This document shows, in pieces, positions 24,604 through 32,806 of a stretch of DNA of 34,092 bases; the stretch's first letter is position 1, and the number at the start of each line of letters is the position of its first letter. The notes beneath the pieces are model-generated. The model ran no database searches. It was given only the letters and a program-made list of their open reading frames with translations, and had not been told where the DNA came from. The DNA comes from a virus. The position numbers were made by a program, and so were the translations under genes. Where the stretch lies: the IMG/VR virus record IMGVR_UViG_3300006802_000277, positions 1 to 34,092 of that record; one strand, written 5' to 3'.

Positions 24604-26922
24604 ATGGCTGAAATAAATTATAGAGATAGCGAATATAGATTTCGTTCACCAGTTAGATACTTTACCGCAAATGACCCATATTACTGGGAGGTAGACAATA
24701 TCCCTCTCCAGCAATTAATGGAGAATGATTTATGGCTTAGAGATCAACTCACTCAAGGTGGCGGTAGTTCATTTACAGGTATTAATAGGCGAGACATTAA
24801 TGAGCTTAAACCTTATGTAGATGAGACTAATAATATCGTTAAAGTAAAGCCTGGTAGATTTACCGCAAGAATAAATGATATTAGTTCTTCAGTTAAGTTT
24901 CAAGAAATTCGAAGAATCGCAGGTCAGATGTTCAATGAGAGACACACCTGGGAATTTACGACTTACGACTCAACAGCAGTTCAAGCTAATATTGACAAGA
25001 TTGTCTCTGAAGTAGAAACCGACGCTACATTTTTAAATGGTTTGTCAGAGAGAGCTTTTACTCACCCCTCTGTCACTCCATACATCCCTTATATTGATTA
25101 CAGAACTGGTGCTTCTACCTGGAACCCGAACTTACCTCTTAGAGATATTGTATTCTTTATTGTAGACCCCACCACGGGCACAATCCCAGGATCTGATAAT
25201 AGAGTTATCGGATCAAACTTTTCTGAGCGACAGGAAGCACAGATGGTGGCGGATCAAAGTATCCAACCATATTTTATGCAGTATTGGAGAGGTGTCGCTA
25301 GAACGTCTGTGGTAGATGTCCCTGAAGAGTTAGAGATAGAAATTCCTGCGTTCAACCTGTCAGACTTTGATTACATAGACAGAAATGGTAATGTAGTTTC
25401 TCGTCCTGGAGCGGAGCTTAGAATAGACTTATTATTTGTCTACTCTAAACCAATTGATTCTTTAGAATCTAAAGTTCTTGATCCGACTAACCCAGAAGGT
25501 AGAAGAGTCATTACAAGAGCTGAGTTAGGAATAGTTAAGGGAGCTGGAGCAGTTTTCAGCCTTCTTAGAGGTAACAGAACAACAGTCGAAGATGACGGTG
25601 GTTTTGATGAAGTCGGAAATCCTCAAATTGTTGGTAGCGTAGCAGACCATAAAGGAACTTTCGCAGGATTTTCTAATGAGGGTGTTCACGGATCTTTCCC
25701 ATCACCTGATGACTTAATGAATATCTCTCCGTTGATTTCTGAACAGTTAGAGGATAATGATCCTTTTTTAATCGGTCAAACAGTTTTACCAATTGCTTAT
25801 GTTGTTGTTAGAAAAAATCCATCAGTTAACCAAGCTGGTGTTCAAGTTCTAACAGAGTCATCAATCATTGATATTAGACCGTTCTTTAGAACAACTGAGT
25901 TATCTTATAATGAGCGTGCTGGTATAGCCGCAGCTATGCCTTCATTATCAATATCTAATCCTGTAGTAACCAAACTAGAACTTAGGTATGAGACAAAACG
26001 TCTATACGATGATTATATCTCTAGGATAAATCCAGCTAGCCAAGGTTTAGTCGATGGATCTTTCCCAAGAGTTGTTGCAGCAGGATACGTTATGGGTGGA
26101 TCACTATTTGGGCCTGAAGCAGCAATACAAGAACAATATCTTAGACAGAATCCAAACCTGACACCAGCTCAACTAATTTCAGAAATGGTGGCTAAACATG
26201 GATATAGACCAGACATAATAATTCCATCCTATCCTGACTGGGATTTAGCTCGTTGGGCTACAGATTTTGCTGTAGCTGGAAACTTTAGTCCCGGCCCAGG
26301 AACTCAAAGAAATGACTGGGTTAATCTTGCACGTAGAGGCGATATAAATACTGCCGAAGAAGAATTTGATTTTGGTTCATTTGAAACAACAGAAAGACTA
26401 AATAGAATTAAAAAAATATCATCAGAAGCATTCCAAGGTAAAGCTGATATTCTATTTGTCAAAAAAACTTTTACAGTTGATAGATCTCAAATAGGTTGGG
26501 ATGTAGAGGATTTCCATGTTACGGCAAACTTCTTTAACTGTGTGCCATTATCCTGTCGCTATAACTCTAATGATGACAGAGTTTATCCTGGAGCATCAGA
26601 TATTTGGATAAGCAAGACACCTAATGGATTTACTATTTATGTAGCTTGGAGCGCAGCTTCCATGAGAACAACCGGTAATGGAGGTGGTCCCGAATATCCT
26701 TCAAATGCAAGAAGCAGCAGAAACTACTCAGGATTTCTAGTTACGGACGGTGAGATGTTTAATAGACTAGGATCTAAAGGTGCCGCAAACGCTAGACTTC
26801 CTGGAGAGCCCGCTATGGGTATTTCAACTTACCCGACTGTAACATTCCAAGTAATTGGTATGCCGACAGCTTATAGAGGTATGGCTACTAACACTAAAGG
26901 AAATCTAGTAAGGTTCTACTGA
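24604..26922 (+). CDS. Virion structural/appendage protein with shared docking motif
   Basis: This 772-residue protein starts one base after the beta-helix gene stop. Residues 26-49 (YYWEVDNIPLQQLMENDLWL, then RDQL) repeat the docking motif of the upstream protein, here followed by a GGGSS linker. Next comes an extended region (DINELKPYVDETNNIVKVKP, GRFTARIND) usual in fibre-attachment proteins, then a long mixed domain with several helices (around 440-620). The C-terminal beta domain (FHVTANFFNCVPLSCRY and following) ends NLVRFY. No enzyme motif, signal peptide or membrane segment is visible. Similar proteins with a DNIPL motif occur in marine T4-like phages as baseplate-associated structural proteins (from memory). 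It is probably a trimeric or multimeric connector. Confidence 0.65.
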   Translation: MAEINYRDSEYRFRSPVRYFTANDPYYWEVDNIPLQQLMENDLWLRDQLTQGGGSSFTGINRRDINELKPYVDETNNIVKVKPGRFTARINDISSSVKFQEIRRIAGQMFNERHTWEFTTYDSTAVQANIDKIVSEVETDATFLNGLSERAFTHPSVTPYIPYIDYRTGASTWNPNLPLRDIVFFIVDPTTGTIPGSDNRVIGSNFSERQEAQMVADQSIQPYFMQYWRGVARTSVVDVPEELEIEIPAFNLSDFDYIDRNGNVVSRPGAELRIDLLFVYSKPIDSLESKVLDPTNPEGRRVITRAELGIVKGAGAVFSLLRGNRTTVEDDGGFDEVGNPQIVGSVADHKGTFAGFSNEGVHGSFPSPDDLMNISPLISEQLEDNDPFLIGQTVLPIAYVVVRKNPSVNQAGVQVLTESSIIDIRPFFRTTELSYNERAGIAAAMPSLSISNPVVTKLELRYETKRLYDDYISRINPASQGLVDGSFPRVVAAGYVMGGSLFGPEAAIQEQYLRQNPNLTPAQLISEMVAKHGYRPDIIIPSYPDWDLARWATDFAVAGNFSPGPGTQRNDWVNLARRGDINTAEEEFDFGSFETTERLNRIKKISSEAFQGKADILFVKKTFTVDRSQIGWDVEDFHVTANFFNCVPLSCRYNSNDDRVYPGASDIWISKTPNGFTIYVAWSAASMRTTGNGGGPEYPSNARSSRNYSGFLVTDGEMFNRLGSKGAANARLPGEPAMGISTYPTVTFQVIGMPTAYRGMATNTKGNLVRFY

Positions 26923-26923
26923 G

Positions 26924-29900
26924 ATGACCGAGATTAAGTTTGGCTGCGGAGAATTTTTTCCCGGAACAAAACGAACACCACCCCCAAAAGGTGGGGGCGA
27001 CCCACCAGACTTAATTGCAGTAGATCCGAGAGTCCCTACTCCTCCTCCGATTTCAGTCCCACCGCCACCGGTTGAAGACTTTTGGGTTTGCACTTGCACA
27101 GAAGTAACTACACCGATGCCTCCAGGAGACCCTGGCAATACGACCACCTGTGATTTAGCGACAAGAAAGTGTATTAAACAAAGTATGATGCCTGTTGGTG
27201 TTCCAAGAAGCGCGCAATCCTTCTTAACAAAGCAAGCATGTGAGAATATTGGGTTTGGAGAAGAACCTTGTTCTGTAGTTTTATTTAAATGCTATGAGTA
27301 TGAAAAATACTGCCCAGAAATTCAACAGTTTATCTGGACTAAAACTTGTATAAATTGCAAAAATCCTACAACCGGCGGCAACAGATTCCCAGGACCTATC
27401 TGGGCGAACGGATGTATTCATCCCTCAATCATTCAATGTCAGATACAAGAAGAATGCTACGATGTTGAGTGCCCTCCACCAACAGGAGAAGTCCCACCAG
27501 CAGATAGAGAGCCAGGAGGAGACCCAGGAGGCAATTTAGATCCAAGAAGGCCAGGTAATCCCACTGAAAAATTTAGAGGGCCTATAACACCTGGGGGTAG
27601 AAGAACTCCAATGTGGAAGTGTCAACAAGGTCTCAAGAGATATTGTCCACCACCAAACCAAACGAACGTAAGCGCAACTTACTCTGAATGTCAATATGTA
27701 TTGAACCCTCCAGTAAACGCCAGTCGCCGAGATGGATGGTTTGATAGTCAACAAGAGTGTAGAGAGTCTTGCTACCAAAGAGTTGTTTATAGCCCCTGTC
27801 CAATCGTCATAAGAGATCAAACAGATTTACCTGGGACCATAACTACTTTCGAGCCATTACCACCAGATAGCCTACCACTTCCCGAGCCAGACAACAATAC
27901 TGGTGCGGACACCAGATTCGGACGACTTCCAGGAGGCCCTGCAATCTTAAACAACCGTGAGGATACTTCGACAATATCTCAAATATTACCAGGACCTCTT
28001 CCTCGTATATTCGATGGAGGAAGCACAACGTTTGAAGATACCACTCGGAGAAGAGATGAAGATACATTTAGATCTCCTTTAGGATTAGAGAATGCTTCAT
28101 TTAGAACGATAGTTGATAATGAAAATTTATTAACTTCCATTAATCAATCAATCATAAATGAAAGTTTTAATGAAGCTAATATGTTTAAAGTGATTGATGT
28201 AGAAAATTATTATCAATCTGAATTTAGTGACACTTCTCTTAGTGGTCAAGGAGATCTTTATCATCCCATCTATAACATTTTTAATTACGAAAAAACTGTA
28301 TTTGACTCAACTCAGTTTGTTGAAAATGATTTAAGGCGAGATATTTTCGCAGAACTTGTTAGCCCAGAAGTTAAATATCTGCTAGAAAATAAAAATAAAG
28401 AAGGGGAGTGGAGTGATAAATTAGCTTTAGGACTATCTCACATTAAATTAATTAAATCGTTAAGAGTTGATGTTTACGAGTTGTTTAAATCAATTTTAGA
28501 TATAGACGGACAACCACTGCCAGCAGATTTTTTTGTCAGTATGATAAAACGCCATTTAGTCTATGGCACAATTGATAACTTAGATATGAGTTATTTTTCA
28601 AAGTTAAAAGATACTCAAAAAGAAAGAAAACATTTAGAACTTTTAAAATCACAAAACAACGAGCTAAATCATAGAGCTGCTTTAGGTCTAATTGCTAATT
28701 CTGGCTTTAGTGTTGATATCAATAAATATTCAGTAATTCAAGATAAGATCGAAGCTGCAAGACAAAGACATTTACTGACAGATCTTGAAACTAGTGTTCC
28801 TGTCGAAGTTTTAGATGGCACAACTCTAAATATCCCACTAACTGATGCTGGATTATCTGTAAGTTCTTTAGCGGACGTTGAGGAGTTTGTAGATGTGGGT
28901 CCTGGAGATGGTTACTACTTTGTTATAGAAACATTAGATGGTCTTGAGATACCCCTGGAGTTGGATACTGCGGTTTCTGCTAGTTACGCTATAACTCCTG
29001 ATGTTAGAAAAATTGCTCTGGAGATGATCGGGAAAAATCATTACATGAACTTTACAGTCAGCTCCTCTTTTAATAATTCAGAATTTGGTGCTGATTATAA
29101 CACTAACTACACCGCAAGTGCTCAATATTATAAGTTAGAACTTTCTTCAGTAACTGAGTTACCCAGCGATGATAACTTTGTTACCGTAACTTTTGCGAAG
29201 TATGTATTGTTAACAGATGAAGATAAGATCTACGAACACTCTAGAACTTATGGAGCGAAGTCCACTCAACTTAACCTTCAGTATGATGATCCTTTTATTC
29301 AATATGCACAGAATAATGGATCATTTAATATGAGCAAAAATGATATTACTATGAAAAACTTTGAAGGCAACAGAACTTCAGGATCTTACTCAAAGATAGT
29401 AAGACCAATGCCTCAAGCTATAATAATAAATCCAACAAATAACATAGAAAAAAATCCTTTCTATGTTTATTCAAATTTAGAAACTATAACAGAAAACCAG
29501 GTTTCTCGAAGAGTCTTTGCAACACCTAATTTTGGTTTAGATAAATTCCAAGAACGTAGATCACCAATACCAAACAAACTAACTGCTTTTGAAGAAAACA
29601 CATATCAATTAGGGTTAGTAGGAATAAAAGATACTCAAAATGTTTATTATCCTTTTGATAAATCAATTTATTCCGAAAAATTTACTGTCACAAAAAGATC
29701 TCCTGAAGGAGAGATCTTCTATAATTTACTAGAGAATACATTAAAAGCTAATTATACTTTCTCGTATCTAACTTGGTGGGATGTATACAGAAGATTGACG
29801 ATGACTGAAATGACTAGATTCATCTATTCTGTCCCACAAAATTTCTTAGCAAGTTTAGAGAAAGGATTTAAAGGCTATAAAATAAAACCAGTTCTTCAAA

Positions 29901-30007
29901 GAGATTTGGCACTTTCTTCTGATCTAAAATTGAAACCTGAAAAAGAAGAATCTAAAATTGTTTTAACAGACAGGCTTAGGTATAAAACTACAAACATAAT
30001 AGCTTGA
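26924..30007 (+). CDS. Cys- and Pro-rich virion protein with Cys-free C-terminal region
   Basis: This 1027-residue protein splits sharply in two. Residues 1-292 contain 21 cysteines and many prolines (PPPKGGGDPP and a VPTPPPISVPPPPV run near 38-50). At least two modules share a layout: W54-x-C56 with C83-x22-C106, and W231-x-C233 with C256-x22-C279, each closing with a second Cys after 3-9 residues. This suggests small disulfide- or metal-stabilised domains on a proline-rich stalk. Residues 293-1027 have no cysteine. They include a helical region (about 440-620) with HIKLIKSLRVDVYELFKS and a beta region with YYKLELSSVTELPSDDNFVT. Phage genes with W-x-C and spaced-Cys modules are known in marine T4-like phages, of unknown function. 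Context implies a virion appendage. It starts one base after the previous stop. Confidence 0.65.
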   Translation: MTEIKFGCGEFFPGTKRTPPPKGGGDPPDLIAVDPRVPTPPPISVPPPPVEDFWVCTCTEVTTPMPPGDPGNTTTCDLATRKCIKQSMMPVGVPRSAQSFLTKQACENIGFGEEPCSVVLFKCYEYEKYCPEIQQFIWTKTCINCKNPTTGGNRFPGPIWANGCIHPSIIQCQIQEECYDVECPPPTGEVPPADREPGGDPGGNLDPRRPGNPTEKFRGPITPGGRRTPMWKCQQGLKRYCPPPNQTNVSATYSECQYVLNPPVNASRRDGWFDSQQECRESCYQRVVYSPCPIVIRDQTDLPGTITTFEPLPPDSLPLPEPDNNTGADTRFGRLPGGPAILNNREDTSTISQILPGPLPRIFDGGSTTFEDTTRRRDEDTFRSPLGLENASFRTIVDNENLLTSINQSIINESFNEANMFKVIDVENYYQSEFSDTSLSGQGDLYHPIYNIFNYEKTVFDSTQFVENDLRRDIFAELVSPEVKYLLENKNKEGEWSDKLALGLSHIKLIKSLRVDVYELFKSILDIDGQPLPADFFVSMIKRHLVYGTIDNLDMSYFSKLKDTQKERKHLELLKSQNNELNHRAALGLIANSGFSVDINKYSVIQDKIEAARQRHLLTDLETSVPVEVLDGTTLNIPLTDAGLSVSSLADVEEFVDVGPGDGYYFVIETLDGLEIPLELDTAVSASYAITPDVRKIALEMIGKNHYMNFTVSSSFNNSEFGADYNTNYTASAQYYKLELSSVTELPSDDNFVTVTFAKYVLLTDEDKIYEHSRTYGAKSTQLNLQYDDPFIQYAQNNGSFNMSKNDITMKNFEGNRTSGSYSKIVRPMPQAIIINPTNNIEKNPFYVYSNLETITENQVSRRVFATPNFGLDKFQERRSPIPNKLTAFEENTYQLGLVGIKDTQNVYYPFDKSIYSEKFTVTKRSPEGEIFYNLLENTLKANYTFSYLTWWDVYRRLTMTEMTRFIYSVPQNFLASLEKGFKGYKIKPVLQRDLALSSDLKLKPEKEESKIVLTDRLRYKTTNIIA

Positions 30008-30008
30008 C

Positions 30009-30989
30009 ATGGTTAATATATTAACAGTAGGAACTCACATAAGTCTAGGTCACGGCTGTGCGAATGCTATTACCTGCACAACTCCAAATAATAGCAAAGT
30101 AACGGTAGAAGGACTTTTAGCAGTTAATACTACTAGTCCATGTGTCCCTCATAACTTTTGTGGACCTGACGCTCCTCACATACCTATAACATTACCTTCA
30201 CAAACAACTGTTAAGGTAAACGGAGAACCAGTTAATGTTGATGCAACTCCTTTAGGATGTGGAGATATATTATTTTCGTTCGCACCGTCTAAAGTAGCTC
30301 TGTTTAGAAATCCTGGCTCCAACCAAGTGCCTGGGCAAATAGCCGATCGGGTTGCTTATATCTCAGACTACCCTAAAGTTAACTATCGGGCAGACAAAGC
30401 TATCAAAGTTATTTACAAAAAAGATGGATTCGGAGAAGGAGCTCCTTATGTCGCTGATACCTTTTGCCCTTTTGGTGGGTCTTTCTCGATTCAAGATGCT
30501 TACACTCCAATAGCAGTTTCTTCTTCTGCTGGGATCACCGAATCCAGAAATTACCCAGGTCCGCCCATATCATCTAGATCAGGCGCTGTGGGAATCCCTA
30601 GTTATTCAACACTAAATAATCCCTTGCCCATAGCACTAAGAATATTAGGAGTTTATGGAGTATCTGTATCAACCGATAATTTTCTAAATAGACGGGTAAG
30701 AGGGGAACGTTTAGATCACAATCTTCAACTAGATCCTAATACATTGACGATCTCTAATTTAGAATCAATAAGGCTTACACCTAGTATTAGAAATTCTATT
30801 CTAGGTAAGTTATTTGGAGAACCAATAAAAGCATTTTTGTTAATAGACTATATCCCAGGATTTTTTTATGGAGATATTTTTGTAGAACCTCCTCTTCTTT
30901 ACCCAGAACAAGTCGATGGGGGGTGGACTACAAATAGAGTTCAAAGTATTGGGATAGGTTTTACGAGACAGAGAGGTGGTAACTGCTAA
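30009..30989 (+). CDS. PAAR-like tip protein with extra C-terminal domain
   Basis: This 326-residue protein has a PAAR-like N terminus (residues 1-90). It shows VGTHISLGHGCANAITC, a strand KVTVEGLLAVN, CVPHNFC and TTVKVNGEPVNVDATPLGCG. H15, C17, H48, C51 and C84 are possible zinc ligands. PAAR proteins cap the spike needle with a sharp conical tip (gp5.4 in T4) and can carry effector or extra domains. Here residues about 100-326 form an unrecognised domain, with a GYYGDIFVEPP-like aromatic patch and a final GFTRQRGGNC. The gene ends the tail block, 22 kb from the spike gene, unlike the adjacent arrangement seen in many phages. Fold call is fair; the zinc residues are inference. Confidence 0.65.
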   Translation: MVNILTVGTHISLGHGCANAITCTTPNNSKVTVEGLLAVNTTSPCVPHNFCGPDAPHIPITLPSQTTVKVNGEPVNVDATPLGCGDILFSFAPSKVALFRNPGSNQVPGQIADRVAYISDYPKVNYRADKAIKVIYKKDGFGEGAPYVADTFCPFGGSFSIQDAYTPIAVSSSAGITESRNYPGPPISSRSGAVGIPSYSTLNNPLPIALRILGVYGVSVSTDNFLNRRVRGERLDHNLQLDPNTLTISNLESIRLTPSIRNSILGKLFGEPIKAFLLIDYIPGFFYGDIFVEPPLLYPEQVDGGWTTNRVQSIGIGFTRQRGGNC

Positions 30990-30993
30990 TGAT

Positions 30994-31012
30994 TTATTTA
31001 AAAAATAAATAG
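30994..31012. repeat. AT-only 8-bp inverted repeat after tail block
   Basis: ATTTATTT (30994-31001) and AAATAAAT (31005-31012) are exact reverse complements around AAA, starting five bases after the PAAR gene stop. It has no G+C and no T-tract, so it is a weak terminator at best. Its right arm overlaps the first late-promoter-like box. Confidence 0.5.
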
Positions 31013-31038
31013 CATATTATCTATTACTAGAATAAATA
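31006..31038 (+). promoter_or_regulatory. Tandem late-promoter-like boxes (two AATAAATA copies)
   Basis: AATAAATA occurs at 31006-31013 and again at 31031-31038. Each matches the T4 late consensus TATAAATA at 7 of 8 positions. The second lies 19 bases before the ATG of the acidic protein gene, with GAGG between them as ribosome-binding site. The 68-base gap is the largest in the + strand block after 995, as expected for a new late transcription unit for head genes. Function is inferred from motif and place. Confidence 0.55.
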
Positions 31039-31057
31039 CTTTTACGAGGATAGTATT

Positions 31058-31408
31058 ATGTCAAACTCAAATGATGTTAAGATGTTTCTAGAAGGCTGCG
31101 ATTGGGCAAGCCTCGGCTTAGAGCCAAAGAATGTTATTTCAGAATCAGTTGAAGATCACGATGGTGATTATGAAGAACTCCACGAAAGTGATGAGATAGA
31201 AGCTGGTTTCTACGATGTCGATGGTGAGCTTTTCTTTGTCAACGAAGATCAAGAAATCTTTGATGTCTTCTCCGATGAAGATGATCAAGTTTTTATTTTC
31301 CATGAAAGCTACGGTCTTCACCAAGTCTTTGAAGACGCTGATTCACTAATGTTCGAAGAAGTTGATACTGATGGCTTTGAAGTTCTTGAAGAAGACATTG
31401 AGGACTGA
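31058..31408 (+). CDS. Highly acidic small protein, probable prohead core component
   Basis: This 116-residue protein has 40 Asp/Glu, only two Lys and no Arg. The second half repeats short aromatic-acidic strands (ELFFVNEDQEIFDVFSDEDD, then QVFIFHES and DSLMFEEVD). I do not recognise the family by sequence. In T4-type head operons a small acidic core protein (gp67) lies upstream of the protease gene. This gene has a similar place and charge, although its beta-like pattern differs from gp67. Late-promoter-like boxes and GAGG precede it. It could be a scaffold-core protein or a charge partner for the basic proteins encoded just downstream. A DNA-mimic role is a further, unsupported, possibility. 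Confidence 0.75.
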   Translation: MSNSNDVKMFLEGCDWASLGLEPKNVISESVEDHDGDYEELHESDEIEAGFYDVDGELFFVNEDQEIFDVFSDEDDQVFIFHESYGLHQVFEDADSLMFEEVDTDGFEVLEEDIED

Positions 31409-31410
31409 GT

Positions 31411-31812
31411 ATGAATCATTCATACCCAAGCATAAGTGTCTCTCAATTTTTTGAGGACATGGTAAACGAGGGTAATGTTAGGCCGGAGGCAGATCCTATA
31501 ACTGTCTCCGACCCTTCTATGCCTGATCTCAGAGAAATTCCTGATGTTGATCTCGGCAATTTATTTGGTGCTCCGAAAGCTCCTAAGAAAGTTGTTGCCG
31601 AGGCTAAGGAACAATCAAAAGACATGAAGCAAGAAATGCTTGAACTCATGATGGAGTTCAAGCAAGTTGTCCAGAAGGCTAATAAACTCTTTGCTGAAAT
31701 GACAGCAGGGACTACGACAGTAGGAATGTTAGGAGTGAATTTAGCTGGTCCTACCAATAAAGCAAAATCTCCTAAAAAGGCCGTGAAAACACTTAGAAGG
31801 AAACAGCTATGA
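31411..31812 (+). CDS. Small helical protein, possible prohead core protein (gp68-like position)
   Basis: This 133-residue protein starts two bases after the acidic protein stop. The N-terminal half is acidic and Pro-rich (DPITVSDPSMPDLREIPDVD, then LGNLFGAPKAP). A clear amphipathic helix (about 65-100, EQSKDMKQEMLELMMEFKQV) suggests a coiled coil. The C terminus is basic (KAKSPKKAVKTLRRKQL). V18-N19-E20 then Gly near the N terminus could be a prohead protease site. Location upstream of gp21 matches gp67/gp68 in T4, but I see no direct sequence match. It overlaps the next gene by ATGA. Confidence 0.7.
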   Translation: MNHSYPSISVSQFFEDMVNEGNVRPEADPITVSDPSMPDLREIPDVDLGNLFGAPKAPKKVVAEAKEQSKDMKQEMLELMMEFKQVVQKANKLFAEMTAGTTTVGMLGVNLAGPTNKAKSPKKAVKTLRRKQL

Positions 31813-32306
31813 GATACCTTACACCAGTTCGTTCTGATTCCATTGTCCCTCTAACCATGGACAGCCTGATGGAGACTGCTAAAGAAAAGATGGAAAAACC
31901 TCGCCTCGGGATGATTCACAATCCACCAACACCCAAGCTCCCCAGATCAATCTCAAAACCCTCTCCTAATGATAAGAAGGTAAAGCCGGGCGTTAAACCT
32001 TTTGTAAAAGAAGATAATGATCTGTTGGAAGGCAAGTATAAGGATCAAAGAGAAGCAGGCAATGTAAAGGGTCCAATCGCTAAAGCAGCTATGAACAAGC
32101 TTCGCGGCAGCAAGGGCAAGATGGTAAGAGGTAAGCTAAAGCCAGCTACTTCTAAGGCTGCTCGTGAAGCTTATAAGAGAGCAGCAAGAGCAGCAGCAGG
32201 CACCTCAAAACCAGCAAAGGCACCTGAAGATAGACTTCCAGAGCCAAGAGGCGGTGATGCCGGTTCAACTGAGGCTAACATCAGAAAAGCAGGAGATCGT
32301 CAATGA
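31809..32306 (+). CDS. Very basic small protein, probable internal head or core protein
   Basis: This 165-residue protein has about 38 Lys/Arg and long low-complexity stretches (KAAMNKLRGSKGKMVRGKLK, then KAAREAYKRAARAAAG). It should be largely disordered or helical and bind nucleic acid or the acidic core protein. L20-M21-E22 then Thr fits the [L/I]-x-E rule for gp21-type cleavage. I do not recognise a family. It overlaps both neighbours by ATGA, so the head genes are probably translated together. Codon use is richer in G+C than in the tail block. Confidence 0.7.
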   Translation: MRYLTPVRSDSIVPLTMDSLMETAKEKMEKPRLGMIHNPPTPKLPRSISKPSPNDKKVKPGVKPFVKEDNDLLEGKYKDQREAGNVKGPIAKAAMNKLRGSKGKMVRGKLKPATSKAAREAYKRAARAAAGTSKPAKAPEDRLPEPRGGDAGSTEANIRKAGDRQ

Positions 32307-32806
32307 AAACGTTAACAAGAGTTAATCTAGAAGAAGCAAAACGTTGCTGGAAAGGTTACAAGCCAACTCCAGGCAAGAGACCTTATTCAAAAGGTTCCTG
32401 CATGAAGGAAGCCACTGTTCTTAAGACAGAAAAGCTTACGGGTAAACGAAGGAAGCTAGACAAGAACAAGAATGGCAAGCTTGATTCTCAAGACTTTAAG
32501 ATCCTTCGTGGAGAAGAAACCGTTGCCGAAGGTAGCCCTGCTTGGCAACGGAGTGAAGGAAAGAATCCTTCAGGCGGTTTAAACGCTAGGGGCGTCGCAT
32601 CATACCGTGCAGCAAATCCAGGATCAAAGCTGAAGACTGCTGTGACAACCAAACCATCTAAATTGAAGAGAGGCTCAAAGGCAGCCAGTCGTCGTAAGTC
32701 TTTCTGCGCTCGCATGGGCGGAATGAAGGAGAAGCTTACAGGGGCTGAGACTAAGAGTGATCCTGATTCAAGAATTAATAAATCACTACGGAAGTGGAAC
32801 TGCTGA
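32303..32806 (+). CDS. Basic protein with CWKGY motif, EF-hand loop and DUF6321-like C terminus
   Basis: This 167-residue protein has three recognisable parts. Residues 14-34 (RCWKGYKPTPGKRPYSKGSC) match a short Cys-containing motif common in phage structural proteins. Residues 53-64 form a canonical EF-hand calcium loop, with D53, N55, N57, G58, L60, D61 and D64 in the right places. Residues about 78-167 (SPAWQRSEGKNPSGGLNARG, then RRKSFCARMGGM and RKWNC at the end) match the DUF6321 pattern of phage proteins as I recall it. The protein is very basic. L9-E10-E11 then Ala is a candidate prohead protease site. Location points to a prohead or internal head protein that may bind DNA and calcium; its molecular role is unknown. 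Confidence 0.75.
   Translation: MKTLTRVNLEEAKRCWKGYKPTPGKRPYSKGSCMKEATVLKTEKLTGKRRKLDKNKNGKLDSQDFKILRGEETVAEGSPAWQRSEGKNPSGGLNARGVASYRAANPGSKLKTAVTTKPSKLKRGSKAASRRKSFCARMGGMKEKLTGAETKSDPDSRINKSLRKWNC

Noticed and set aside
26976-26997. C-run/G-run hairpin (CCCCC, AAAAGGT, GGGGG)
   Set aside because: It is explained by codons for a PPP-K-GGG stretch, has no T-tract and lies early in a gene; a translational role cannot be shown.
31443-31757. 104-residue antisense open frame in the head block
   Set aside because: It mirrors a + strand gene that has coupled starts at both ends; the product is Ser/Thr-rich as expected from reverse reading of charged codons.
32794-32805. Upstream GTG start for the 134-residue head protein
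   Set aside because: The ATG at 32806 directly overlaps the previous stop and gives an N terminus with a sensible propeptide site.
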